Below, one piece after another: positions 9,608 through 18,740 of a stretch of 37,159 nucleotides of DNA. The translations under genes and the position numbers were made by a program. The notes under the pieces are model-generated. The model was not told where the DNA came from. It saw only the letters and a list, made by a program, of their open reading frames with translations, and did not search any database. How positions within the stretch are numbered: position 1 is the stretch's first letter; the number at the start of each line of letters is the position of its first letter. Origin of the DNA: Candidatus Poseidoniaceae archaeon (GTDB taxonomy: Archaea; Thermoplasmatota; Poseidoniia; Poseidoniales; Poseidoniaceae); NCBI GenBank assembly GCA_029250345.1, contig JAQXFL010000033.1, positions 1-37,159 of the forward strand, written 5' to 3'.

Positions 9608-12600
9608 ATGGCTATGGCACGTCCTCATTCGGCAGGTGAACTCGATGCTGTTGCACTCGAGACTGCGTTATTGGAAACATGGAAGCAAGAAAATGCATTC
9701 CGTGCTTCAATCGATTCCAACGGCAACGGGGCACCTTTCATCTTCCTCGAAGGACCTCCGACGGCAAACGGAAAACCCGGCATCCACCACGTCGTCGCAC
9801 GAGCGTACAAAGACCTTGTATGCCGGTGGAAGACAATGGAAGGCTTCCGTGTCGAACGAAAAGGAGGCTGGGACACTCACGGATTGCCCGTGGAAATCGA
9901 AGTTCAGAAGCGTATGGACTTGATGTCGAATGAAGCAATCGAAGCCTATGGAATGGACAACTTCAACCAAGCTTGTCGTGATTCCGTTTGGACCTATGAA
10001 TCGGCATGGAGAGAAATGACTGAGCGAATGGCCTACTGGGTCGACCTCGACAATCCCTATGTTACACTCGACAATAATTACGTTGAATCCTGTTGGTGGG
10101 CCATGAAGCAAATGTTCGACAAAGGCCTGTTGTACAGAGGACACAAAGTCCTACCGTATTGCCCACAGACCGGCACTTCGTACTCGAGCCACGAAGTCGC
10201 ACTCGGATACAAGGAAGTCGAGGAGCCTTCCGTTTATGTGAAATTCAAACTCATCGATGATGATGCAAGTATCCTTGCTTGGACAACAACGCCGTGGACA
10301 CTACCCGGTAACGTCGGCTTAGCGGTTGGACCTGAAGTCACCTATGTCCGAGTTCGCATCACTGAACAAGCAGAAAACTGGATTGGTGCAGGAGGCGCAT
10401 CCGATGGTGAAGAAGTGATACTGGCAAAGGATTTGATGAAGGATGTTCTTCGTCACAACGTAGAAATTATCGAGGAATTCCCTGGTTCATCTCTGGTAGG
10501 TCGTTCCTATGAACCGCTGTTCCCAGATGCCGTTCCTCGAGGCGAGTCCACTACTGCATGGACCGTTCTTGAAGCCGATTGGGTCACGACCACCGATGGT
10601 ACTGGTGTTGTTCACACCGCTGTCATGTACGGTGAGGACGACTACAACCTCGGAATGGCTGCTGGTCTTCCCGCTTACCACACCGTTGGCATGGACGGTG
10701 CGTTCCTCGCTGGAACGCATCCGCAACTCGACGGACGATACGTCAAAGAATGCGATCAAACGGTCATTGAACTGCTTTCTGCCAAAGGCGGAAGCAACGG
10801 CAAAGGCCCTGAGAGCGGACTGTTGTACAGAGAGAAATCCTACCTCCACGATTATCCACACTGTTGGAGAACAGACCACCCGTTGCTCTACTATGCAATG
10901 GACTCATGGTTCGTTCGCATGACTGCAGTCAAGGAGCGGTTGTTGGAGTTCAACGACGGCGTCGAATGGGCACCTGAATGGGTCGGCGAGGGTCGATTTG
11001 GTGAATGGCTGCGCAACGTCAAAGATTGGGCCATCTCCCGTGAACGCTACTGGGGCACACCACTGCCTGTTTGGCGAGACGATGAAGGCAACATGAAGTG
11101 CATAGGGTCCATTGCAGAACTTCAGAGTGAAGTGGCAAAAGCAGTTGCTGCAGGCTTTGAAAACCCCGAATGTCCTGATGATGTTGACTTGCATCGCCCA
11201 GTCGTCGATGGGTACACGCTTGTTTCTGATGACGGGAAACCAATGCACAGAGAACCTTTTGTCATGGACTGCTGGTTTGATTCTGGCTGTGCACCTTTTG
11301 CTCAATGGCATCATCCGTTTGAAGGAAAGGAAACATTCGATGCTTCGTTCCCAGTCGATTACATCTGCGAAGGAGTCGACCAAACCCGCGGATGGTTCTA
11401 CACGCTGCTTGCCGTTTCGACGACCGTGTTTGACCAACCTGCATACAAGCGCTGTTTGAGCCTCGGTTTGATTCTTGATGCTGAAGGCAAGAAAATGTCG
11501 AAATCTCGTGGCAATATTGTTGACCCATGGGACCATTTCAACCGTGAAGGTGCTGATGCTACACGCTGGTACATGGTCACAGCAGGAGCACCATGGAACC
11601 CTCTAAAGTTTGATTCGAACGGGGTTCGTGAGACCTATGCAAAGATGTTCTTGACGCTATGGAACGTCTACAAGTTCCATGCCGATTATGCCGCTCTTGA
11701 CGGATTTGATCCCGAGCAATCAACATCTGATGTGGCATCTCGCTCGTCGCTCGACCGATGGATTCTCTCCCGCTTGGCGACCACTGCGAACAACTACCAC
11801 GCTGACTTCAAGCAGTGGAACTTCCACAAGGCATGCCGTGACCTTGAAGAATTCATCGTCAACGATGTGTCGAATTGGTACGTTCGACGAAGCCGTCGCA
11901 GATTATGGGACGATGCGGAAACCAGTGACAAAGTCGCTTGTCAGCACACGCTTCACGAGATACTCACCACCGTTTGCCGATTGGTCGCCCCTGTGAGCCC
12001 TTTCATGGTCGATGTCATCCACCGTAACTTGACCGGGAAAACGGTACATCAAGCAGCATGGCCACTTGGCATCCCTGGCTCTTTGGACGGCGCTACTGCC
12101 GATGAATGGGATGAAGAGGCCGCTGCTGAAACTGCAAACTTGCCACCACAAGACATGTCGCTCGAGGCAACAATGGCTCTGGTTCGAGAACTTGCTGAAG
12201 TAGGTCGGCGCATCCGTGTTGAGGCCGGCCGACGCCAACGCCTTCCTTGTGCTCAAGGCTGGATTGTTTCCGGCCCCGACATGGCAGAATTCCACGATAT
12301 CTTAGCCGAAGAACTCAACGTCGAATTAATTGAAGTTGAAAATGACCTTGACCGATTCCAACAAATTGAATTGGCACCCAATTTCCGAGCATTAGCTCCG
12401 AAAGCACGCAGTGAAGTCAACGCTGTAGCCGGTGAAATCAAGAACGCTGGAGACCCAACGGCGATGCTAGCATCCATTCAGGCTGGGACCTGTGAAATCC
12501 TCGGCGTTGCTATCGAAGAAAGCGATGTCGAAGTGCGACGTATCGAGCGAGAAGGTTTTGCAGCCTCAACCGTAACCATTGGCCAAGGCGATGATGCACA

Positions 12601-12901
12601 ACAAATCAGTTTGGTTCTCGACATGAACGACACTCCAGACTTGTTGTCAAAGGGCCTTGCCCGAGACATCACTCGTCGCATACAAGCGATGAGGAAAGAC
12701 CTCAACCTCGCTATTGAAGCAACGATTGATTTGGAAATCTGGACCAAAGATGCTCCCGAAATGTTCGAACAAGACCGGCAATGGATTGTCACTGAAACAC
12801 GTGCTGCTGCTGCTGTATTCCATTCTGAGTCGAGCGGTGCTCCATCAAATGCAGAACACTTTGAAGTGGACGGGACAACCGTTTGGTTCACCGTTCAATG
12901 A
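9608..12901 (+). CDS. ileS: Isoleucyl-tRNA synthetase, type-2-like, with GIHH in place of HxGH
   Basis: The enzyme charges tRNA-Ile. The product is 1097 residues. The Rossmann core begins at LEGPPTANGKPGIHH. The class I signature, normally HxGH, reads GIHH at residues 58-61 (nt 9779-9790). The KMSKS loop is intact (GKKMSKSRGN, Lys at residue 629). The CP1 editing insertion (TTPWTLPGNVGLAVG), the conserved GWDTHGLPVE and DQTRGWFYTLL stretches, and the C-terminal anticodon-binding and appended domain (GLARDITRRIQAMRKDLNL) are all present. ATG 9608 (MAMARPHSAGELD) leaves the usual ~48 residues before GPP; a GTG at 9542 would add 22 uncharacteristic residues. The sequence around the signature resembles the eukaryote-like type-2 IleRS of Bacteroidetes. 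The stop overlaps ATGs of the following frame, but that gene more likely begins at 12964. Confidence 0.95.
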   Translation: MAMARPHSAGELDAVALETALLETWKQENAFRASIDSNGNGAPFIFLEGPPTANGKPGIHHVVARAYKDLVCRWKTMEGFRVERKGGWDTHGLPVEIEVQKRMDLMSNEAIEAYGMDNFNQACRDSVWTYESAWREMTERMAYWVDLDNPYVTLDNNYVESCWWAMKQMFDKGLLYRGHKVLPYCPQTGTSYSSHEVALGYKEVEEPSVYVKFKLIDDDASILAWTTTPWTLPGNVGLAVGPEVTYVRVRITEQAENWIGAGGASDGEEVILAKDLMKDVLRHNVEIIEEFPGSSLVGRSYEPLFPDAVPRGESTTAWTVLEADWVTTTDGTGVVHTAVMYGEDDYNLGMAAGLPAYHTVGMDGAFLAGTHPQLDGRYVKECDQTVIELLSAKGGSNGKGPESGLLYREKSYLHDYPHCWRTDHPLLYYAMDSWFVRMTAVKERLLEFNDGVEWAPEWVGEGRFGEWLRNVKDWAISRERYWGTPLPVWRDDEGNMKCIGSIAELQSEVAKAVAAGFENPECPDDVDLHRPVVDGYTLVSDDGKPMHREPFVMDCWFDSGCAPFAQWHHPFEGKETFDASFPVDYICEGVDQTRGWFYTLLAVSTTVFDQPAYKRCLSLGLILDAEGKKMSKSRGNIVDPWDHFNREGADATRWYMVTAGAPWNPLKFDSNGVRETYAKMFLTLWNVYKFHADYAALDGFDPEQSTSDVASRSSLDRWILSRLATTANNYHADFKQWNFHKACRDLEEFIVNDVSNWYVRRSRRRLWDDAETSDKVACQHTLHEILTTVCRLVAPVSPFMVDVIHRNLTGKTVHQAAWPLGIPGSLDGATADEWDEEAAAETANLPPQDMSLEATMALVRELAEVGRRIRVEAGRRQRLPCAQGWIVSGPDMAEFHDILAEELNVELIEVENDLDRFQQIELAPNFRALAPKARSEVNAVAGEIKNAGDPTAMLASIQAGTCEILGVAIEESDVEVRRIEREGFAASTVTIGQGDDAQQISLVLDMNDTPDLLSKGLARDITRRIQAMRKDLNLAIEATIDLEIWTKDAPEMFEQDRQWIVTETRAAAAVFHSESSGAPSNAEHFEVDGTTVWFTVQ

Positions 12902-12963
12902 TGCTCAACTGTGCTTTAACACCTCATCGACGGCTTCAAAGCGATGTGCCGATACGCAACATC

Positions 12964-14370
12964 ATGCGAAGAGTCTTGCTCTCTGTCCTATTGGTTGCCT
13001 CAACGGTCTTGGCTGGCTGTTTTGGCGGTGGTGAAGAGATCATAGACAACGAGTCGGAAATGACCTCGATTTGGGAGTCTTACCAACTCATCGACAGCGT
13101 GGCCCATGAAGATGCACGCATGTTCGTCACCGTCGATTTGAGAACCAATGAGACCACCAACACCTCATGGGCTGTTTTCGATGCTTCGAAAGGCGGCAAC
13201 TGCTGTGAACACTACCTTGCCACGACCATCGAAGGACAAATACTCAACATTGGTGGAGAATATCCGGTCTTCAGTGAAGACCGTGGCCACACATGGGACA
13301 CATACATTCCAGGCGTCTTACCCGCACTCGGCCAATGCGTCACTGCAGTCCCAACGAACCCAGGACAAGAAGGTCTCGGAGAAGGCAGTATCGTCCAAGC
13401 CACCAATGGAGACATCATCTCCATGTCGTGGTTCCCGTACGTTGGTGCAGATGGGAAAATCGACAAATTCTATGCCATCCTCTATGACGAGTCCGAAGAC
13501 GAATGGAAGTGGTGCTACAACCGCTTGACTGAACCGTTTTACGACCGCTCATGGCAGGTTGAGGTCGTAGGCCCGATTACATCCTCTATTGGCAACGGCG
13601 ATTGGGCAAGCATCGTAGTCTCCAATTTCTGGCATCAATCGCTTGATGCTGGAGGCCAGATAAGCGTCGATGGACTCAATTACGTACCATTCCAGTTCAC
13701 GAGCAGAGATTCAAATGACCCGATTATCGAGCTCGACCTTAATTTCACAGAAGAAGGATTGTCGTCCTACTACGATGTCAATAAACCTCACAAAGAAATG
13801 CGAGCATTCCCAATGCCAAGCGGTGGCCTCATTTTCCCGAATTATTACAACAACGGTAACGCCGCCTACATGGATACCACCTTGTCTTGGAATGAATTAG
13901 AAGTTCAGTTCCCTTCGGAATACTGCCACTTTGACTCCGCAGGAACCTTGCATTGTGTTGTCAACTCCGGTACTTCCTTCACGCACTACATGTCCACCGA
14001 CGGTGCACTGACATGGCAAAACCACACCTACGACATGAGTTCGGTATCATCGTCCATTGAAGAATGGGAATTCCAAGCCAACGGTGAATTGGACCTGTTC
14101 GTGTTGAATGTACGTTACCAAAGCACCGGTGGACCAGATATTGACATGATGTACCATGTACGTGGATATTCTGAAGATATGTCTCCAGATTCCATGACCT
14201 ACATTGGTCAAGGTGACCTTGACTCTACCTCGGGGGCTGGAAACGATATCCGTTTCGACTTTGCTTCGCTCGGCATCCTCAACGACGGTGGAGTCGTCGT
14301 GGCATACCATGATTCAACCGACCCCGACCCGTTGTTTGCGGTCGAACTGGAATTACCGTACACTTCATGA
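12964..14370 (+). CDS. Secreted lipoprotein with Asp-box (BNR) repeats, unknown function
   Basis: The 468-residue product begins MRRVLLSVLLVASTVLAGC, a textbook signal peptide with lipobox LAGC (lipidated Cys19), followed by an acidic GGGEE linker. ATG 12964 is chosen because it places the signal at the very N-terminus; in-frame ATGs at 12898 and 12901 would put 21-22 polar residues before it. Two Asp-boxes are visible, SEDRGHTW near residues 104-111 and STDGALTW near residues 344-351. This S-x-D-x-G-x-T-W signature marks blades of sialidase/BNR-type beta-propellers. No sialidase Arg triad or FRIP motif is evident, so binding is a safer guess than sialidase activity. Several Cys residues (CCEHY, CHFD, HCVV) could form disulfides outside the cell. 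It follows ileS by 62 nt on the same strand. Confidence 0.8.
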   Translation: MRRVLLSVLLVASTVLAGCFGGGEEIIDNESEMTSIWESYQLIDSVAHEDARMFVTVDLRTNETTNTSWAVFDASKGGNCCEHYLATTIEGQILNIGGEYPVFSEDRGHTWDTYIPGVLPALGQCVTAVPTNPGQEGLGEGSIVQATNGDIISMSWFPYVGADGKIDKFYAILYDESEDEWKWCYNRLTEPFYDRSWQVEVVGPITSSIGNGDWASIVVSNFWHQSLDAGGQISVDGLNYVPFQFTSRDSNDPIIELDLNFTEEGLSSYYDVNKPHKEMRAFPMPSGGLIFPNYYNNGNAAYMDTTLSWNELEVQFPSEYCHFDSAGTLHCVVNSGTSFTHYMSTDGALTWQNHTYDMSSVSSSIEEWEFQANGELDLFVLNVRYQSTGGPDIDMMYHVRGYSEDMSPDSMTYIGQGDLDSTSGAGNDIRFDFASLGILNDGGVVVAYHDSTDPDPLFAVELELPYTS

Positions 14371-14420
14371 ACACATGATTCATACGGAAACAACTTGTAC
14401 TACAACCCTCATTTACCGTC

Positions 14421-14729
14421 ATGATTGAAGCGGTCGACCTCGGTAATTCTGCCCTGCAAGGACTCGTGTTGGGGGTTCTTGCCGCCTTTCTTTTCAAAAT
14501 TGCAAGCACCGCTGTTAAGTTCTTTTTTGTCACGCAATTTATACTTCTAAAATGGCTTGAAGTACGAGGCATTGTCATCGTTGATTGGCATCGACTTACG
14601 AACGGATTACTGGAAGAAACCAATTTGATTCAACAAGCAGATTCAATGCTAAATGCTCTCTTGGAAACCAGTTCCTTCGGGTTAACTGCAGTCGCGGGAT
14701 TCTATGTCACTCGGCGTTTCATCAAGTGA
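14421..14729 (+). CDS. FUN14-like small membrane protein
   Basis: The 102-residue product has an N-terminal hydrophobic helix (LQGLVLGVLAAFLFKIAST), a second one (FFFVTQFILLKWLEV), then RGIVIVDWHRL, a polar stretch, and a C-terminal helix ending GFYVTRRFIK. This order, with the G[IV]VxVDW/NW motif after the second helix, is the pattern of archaeal FUN14-domain proteins. The family's molecular role in archaea is not established; the eukaryotic FUNDC1 relative sits in the mitochondrial outer membrane. ATG 14421 is the first in-frame start. The gene lies 50 nt after the BNR lipoprotein and converges on the S15 hydrolase with a 7-nt gap. The family call is from memory of the pattern. Confidence 0.62.
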   Translation: MIEAVDLGNSALQGLVLGVLAAFLFKIASTAVKFFFVTQFILLKWLEVRGIVIVDWHRLTNGLLEETNLIQQADSMLNALLETSSFGLTAVAGFYVTRRFIK

Positions 14730-14736
14730 GGTAGAT

Positions 14737-16617
14737 TCATTCAACGCTGACACAGCGTTCATGAAGGCATTCTGGCGGAGTAAAATAGATTTTATCGGCA
14801 GGTACGAATGTATCCATTTGGAGCGTCGAAGATTCTCCTTCTTGGACAAACACAACAGATGAGGTACTTGCTGGCAAGTAATCTTCACCCGTTGAAAGTA
14901 AACTCAATCGAAGCGTATGGCCTTCAAGAATTTCCGCATCGAGAGGCATGAACTCCATCTTCGCATTGATCGTTTCAACAACAGGCGTCCATGATTGAAT
15001 ATCGTCGCCGCCTGCATGGTATCGCAAATCCATAATGGCATGACCGATGTGAATGCAGTTATCCGAATCATCACATTCTTCGAGCAGCGCATACAGTTGT
15101 CCCCCGACGGATGCAGTGGTAACATCAACGTGCAGTCGAGGTGTGCCTGCAACATACATGGTTTCTGAAAGTGGAGCAGATTGCCAAACCGGTCCAGTGT
15201 TCGCATCGGGGAATACAGTCGTCCCGCCTCCTACGCTCTCCATTGAACCGCCTAAATCGAAGGTGATTTCGACCGTGTCGCTTGGAGGATACCTGTCCTC
15301 GAGTCTCCATGAGCCTTGGTTGGACTGAATCTCGATGTAAAGGCCCGGTTGTTCACCGACATCTCGCAAATAGAAATCAAACCATTCGAGTAAATCTTGC
15401 ATCCAGTCATAGCGAATCATTTCGGGGAACGCTTCACCACCACGGCCACCTAAGTCCGATCGGTCATCCAACTGAACTGGGCGGTCTGGATAGTCGTGGT
15501 CCCACTGGCCAAACAACCCCTTTGCATCGATTCCAGCGTCTTTGAGTGCATTCATCGTCGGCACCGCCATGTGCGGGTCAACGTTCCAATCATGCATACC
15601 TTGGATCAGGTAAACACTGCCTTGGTAATTGTCCAAGACCCGTTCAAGGAAGTATCGTTCAGCCCAGTAATCACCGGCCACTTCCGAGCCGAACATGTAC
15701 GCAGTAACGCCTGTACCTGGGCCGATGATGTAATCCGGACAGAGGTTTTGATAATCCTCTTCATCGCCATCCAACCCGTAAGAACCGTAAACGCCATTAT
15801 GCATAATCGGAGCTCTCGCTTCGGAAGAACCGTTGCGCCACATCAATTCCTTGACACCAATCAATCCAGAAATTGGTACAATGGTCTTGAGATAATCGTG
15901 CTCAGCACCGAACATAGCTGCTTGCCAAGGTGTACTTCCATCGTATGATTTTCCAATCATTCCGACAGCGCCGTTCGACCAATTTTGCTCTGCGAGCCAT
16001 CGCACTGCAGCATCGTTACCAAGTTGCTCAGCATTACCCATCAAATCCATGCAGTGGTTCGAGCGTCCAGTTCCGGAAACTGAGACTTGTGCGAATGCAA
16101 AACCGTGCGGAAGAATTTGGTCGATAATCATCTGACCAAGCCAAGTGCCCGGGACTTCGATGCTTGGTGTCTCAACCGATGCTTCCTGGAAATAAGGTCC
16201 AAATTCTGCAATAACTGGTACTTGAACGCCATCAGGAACATTTGGTCGCCAAACAGCGAGACTGATGACGGCATCATCAGGAGCGGCTCCACCTTCTTCA
16301 ATCGGAAGGGCGTACTCAACAAAATGGTGCGTAGAACTCCATTCATTTTCGGTTGGTAGCAATTCATACGGCCCAACTTCAAGGGCAACCCCGAACTCGC
16401 CATCGGTTTGGTAAGGCAAGGTGTTTCGTTCCCAAACCGGAACACGAAGCGCAGAAAGTTGGTCATCATCTTCGACGATTTCGATAATCGCACCACTGTA
16501 TACTGCAGAAACAAAAAGGAAGACCAAAGAAACGGCAACGGTAGAACTCAACACGATGTTGAACTCAAGCATCGAGCGACCATGATCATCTGAACCGTCT
16601 TGATTCAACTCCTTCAC
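14737..16617 (-). CDS. Membrane-anchored S15/CocE-type serine hydrolase (X-Pro dipeptidyl-peptidase-like)
   Basis: The 626-residue product belongs to the alpha/beta hydrolases that include X-Pro dipeptidyl-peptidases, cocaine esterase and acylases. The nucleophile serine is in GMIGKSYDGSTPW (about residue 223), the acid in QGMHDWNVDPH (about 341), and the histidine in GQWDHDYPDR (about 372). A C-terminal jelly-roll (PepX_C-like) domain follows. Residues 20-42 form a single hydrophobic segment (VLSSTVAVSLVFLFVSAVYSG) without a lipobox, so the enzyme is probably held in the membrane with its catalytic part outside. The start used is GTG 16617; ATG 16572 (MLEFNIVLSS) is an alternative just before the helix. 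It is closely similar to the hydrolase at 18741-20549. Peptidase versus esterase cannot be decided from sequence. Confidence 0.85.
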   Translation of the reverse strand: MKELNQDGSDDHGRSMLEFNIVLSSTVAVSLVFLFVSAVYSGAIIEIVEDDDQLSALRVPVWERNTLPYQTDGEFGVALEVGPYELLPTENEWSSTHHFVEYALPIEEGGAAPDDAVISLAVWRPNVPDGVQVPVIAEFGPYFQEASVETPSIEVPGTWLGQMIIDQILPHGFAFAQVSVSGTGRSNHCMDLMGNAEQLGNDAAVRWLAEQNWSNGAVGMIGKSYDGSTPWQAAMFGAEHDYLKTIVPISGLIGVKELMWRNGSSEARAPIMHNGVYGSYGLDGDEEDYQNLCPDYIIGPGTGVTAYMFGSEVAGDYWAERYFLERVLDNYQGSVYLIQGMHDWNVDPHMAVPTMNALKDAGIDAKGLFGQWDHDYPDRPVQLDDRSDLGGRGGEAFPEMIRYDWMQDLLEWFDFYLRDVGEQPGLYIEIQSNQGSWRLEDRYPPSDTVEITFDLGGSMESVGGGTTVFPDANTGPVWQSAPLSETMYVAGTPRLHVDVTTASVGGQLYALLEECDDSDNCIHIGHAIMDLRYHAGGDDIQSWTPVVETINAKMEFMPLDAEILEGHTLRLSLLSTGEDYLPASTSSVVFVQEGESSTLQMDTFVPADKIYFTPPECLHERCVSVE

Positions 16618-16739
16618 CGGTTCTTCCTGCGCCCAGTATCTTTTGAGGTTAACGAGCAGTTGGCCAGCGGCGACTGGTGTTCAAAATTCGATGATATTGA
16701 TGACGTTTGAACAATATCCTCAAAAGCCCTTGACAAACG

Positions 16740-18740
16740 ATGTTGCACATGGTTCTCAGTAAACTGCCCGGTGTCGGCGAACGACTGGCACAGAAAATCA
16801 CCGACCACTTCGGTGGAGAAGATGAAGCAATTGCGTCACTAAAATCGGGCGACATTGCCCGCATTGCAGAAATTGACGGCGTGTCGCCAAAAAGGGCGTT
16901 GAATCTTGCCCGAATGGTTGCAGGTCAATCCGGTTCTTTTCTCGCCACGAAAGAAGCGGAGAAACTTCACCGTGCGCTGTTGCAAGATATTGTCTCCTTT
17001 GCATCGTGTGCCGCAACCCGTGAAAGAATGCAACTTTTGATGCCTGTTGAAAATCCTGCGGAACGAAGGCTCAAAGTCAGCCACTCCATGCAATTTCAGC
17101 AGCAAAACAGTGAACGTATGACCACTCTGTCGGGATTGTTCCACAATCTGCGTCAAACTCGATTCGCAAACGAGCGATATGAGCGAGTGGTCGTCAGCAA
17201 GGAACCGTTGGACACCTTCAAGAAATGGTGCAGGGTATTGCAGCCCGGAGAAGGCGAGACATGGAAAGATTATACCGTCTTCAAATCCGTAACATGGATT
17301 GGCTCAGGTGCGCCTGACGAAGCACCGGATGGATGGGTTATCCTGCCAAAAACAGCATCAAGCGAATTGATTCTACCCGAGCGAACAATCGACTGGTTCC
17401 GCCAGAATCTTCGCACTCTAACCGTCGTATCGGACGTTGTGAAGATGGCACGTAATTCGACAGATTCTCATCCCTTCATCGATGAGTTGTTTTCAATTGT
17501 CACTGGCCTTGAACACTTGCCAGAGATTCTTGAAAGTATAGACGACCAAGGTGATCTCGAAATCATTGCTGAAGTGAAAGACACGCTGTGGAAAGTCGCC
17601 AAAGGACTGGAAGGGCAAGTCAACGATGAAGTGGCCCAAGCCATGGATGACGCCAAAATGAACTTGAGCGGTGCAGAACTGCTTGAAGCTCTTTCGGATG
17701 GAGCAGCCTTTCAGAGAAAATTACAGGAAGCAACCAGTGATGTCATCACTGAGGCTATGCAGAAAGCGAAACAATCGATGGTCGAAACATTGGAAGGCAC
17801 AGGAGTCCGATGCCCATACGATATTTTTGCCACTCAATGGCCAGCCAAAATCAACAGGAAAGTCATCGATGAAATTGACCAAGCACTTGAGCAGAAACTC
17901 AAGACTGGAGAGACCGAACACATGCTCATGCTCGCACAGAAACTTGGTCCACTCCGTTCTCGTTGCGAAGATGCGGTCCGTTCTCTTATCGGATTTGACC
18001 AGTGGGTATGCATCGCCCTTTGGGCCAAGGCAAGGAATTGTGTTCTTCCTGAATCTGTAGAACATGGAATCTACATCGAAGAGGGGCGACACCTGTTGCT
18101 CGGCTGCGAACCAGACCCGGTCACCTACGGATTAGGGAACGCCGGTGAAAACGGTGACCAGCAGTCACTTGCACTTCTTACGGGTGCGAATTCAGGTGGT
18201 AAAACCACGCTGCTTGAGCTGCTTGCACACACTTGCATTCTTGCTCACATGGGCCTCCCTGTCCCTGCCAAATCTGCACGGGTTGGACAAGTCGAGGCAC
18301 TGCACATTCTTGCGAAAGCCGGTGGGACTCAAAGTGCTGGTGCACTTGAACAAACACTCGTAGAACTCGCCAATGTTGTAAGCGACCCAACTCCGAAACT
18401 GATTCTTGCTGACGAACTGGAAGCCATCACTGAACCTGGCGCTGGCGCTCGTATCATTGCAGGAATGTTGCTTGCTGCGGAAGCCCAAGACGACACGACA
18501 ATGATGCTGGTGACTCACCTTGCACCTTCAATACTCAAGGCTACGGGACGCAACGATTTGAGAGTCGATGGTATTGAGGCCACAGGCTTAGATGCGAATT
18601 TGGAACTGATGGTTGACCGAACACCGAAGCGAAACCACCTTGCCCGATCAACGCCTGAACTTATTGTCAAGCGATTGGTTGAGCGCAGTAAAGGACATGC
18701 CCAAACGCTGTTCCGAGACATTCTCGGCATGTTTGACTGA
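16740..18740 (+). CDS. MutS-like ATPase with N-terminal helix-hairpin-helix domain (archaeal MutS2-related)
   Basis: The 666-residue product starts with two helix-hairpin-helix units (LPGVGERLAQKI and IDGVSPKRALNL), expected to bind DNA non-specifically. A long, mostly helical middle (~residues 70-440) corresponds to the MutS lever/clamp region. The MutS ATPase follows: Walker A TGANSGGKTTLLEL near residue 482, a signature-like GTQSAGALEQTLVEL, Walker B LILADELEA near 555, and the switch His in LVTHLA. The canonical MutS mismatch-recognition domain and the C-terminal Smr nuclease of bacterial MutS2 are both absent. The family probably acts on branched or recombination DNA, not in classical mismatch repair; this is inference. 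ATG 16740 and ATG 16749 are equally possible starts. It is divergent from one S15 hydrolase over 122 bp and abuts the stop of the other. Confidence 0.85.
   Translation: MLHMVLSKLPGVGERLAQKITDHFGGEDEAIASLKSGDIARIAEIDGVSPKRALNLARMVAGQSGSFLATKEAEKLHRALLQDIVSFASCAATRERMQLLMPVENPAERRLKVSHSMQFQQQNSERMTTLSGLFHNLRQTRFANERYERVVVSKEPLDTFKKWCRVLQPGEGETWKDYTVFKSVTWIGSGAPDEAPDGWVILPKTASSELILPERTIDWFRQNLRTLTVVSDVVKMARNSTDSHPFIDELFSIVTGLEHLPEILESIDDQGDLEIIAEVKDTLWKVAKGLEGQVNDEVAQAMDDAKMNLSGAELLEALSDGAAFQRKLQEATSDVITEAMQKAKQSMVETLEGTGVRCPYDIFATQWPAKINRKVIDEIDQALEQKLKTGETEHMLMLAQKLGPLRSRCEDAVRSLIGFDQWVCIALWAKARNCVLPESVEHGIYIEEGRHLLLGCEPDPVTYGLGNAGENGDQQSLALLTGANSGGKTTLLELLAHTCILAHMGLPVPAKSARVGQVEALHILAKAGGTQSAGALEQTLVELANVVSDPTPKLILADELEAITEPGAGARIIAGMLLAAEAQDDTTMMLVTHLAPSILKATGRNDLRVDGIEATGLDANLELMVDRTPKRNHLARSTPELIVKRLVERSKGHAQTLFRDILGMFD

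Noticed and set aside
10904..11536. 210-codon minus-strand frame
   Set aside because: It is antisense within ileS and has no recognisable features.
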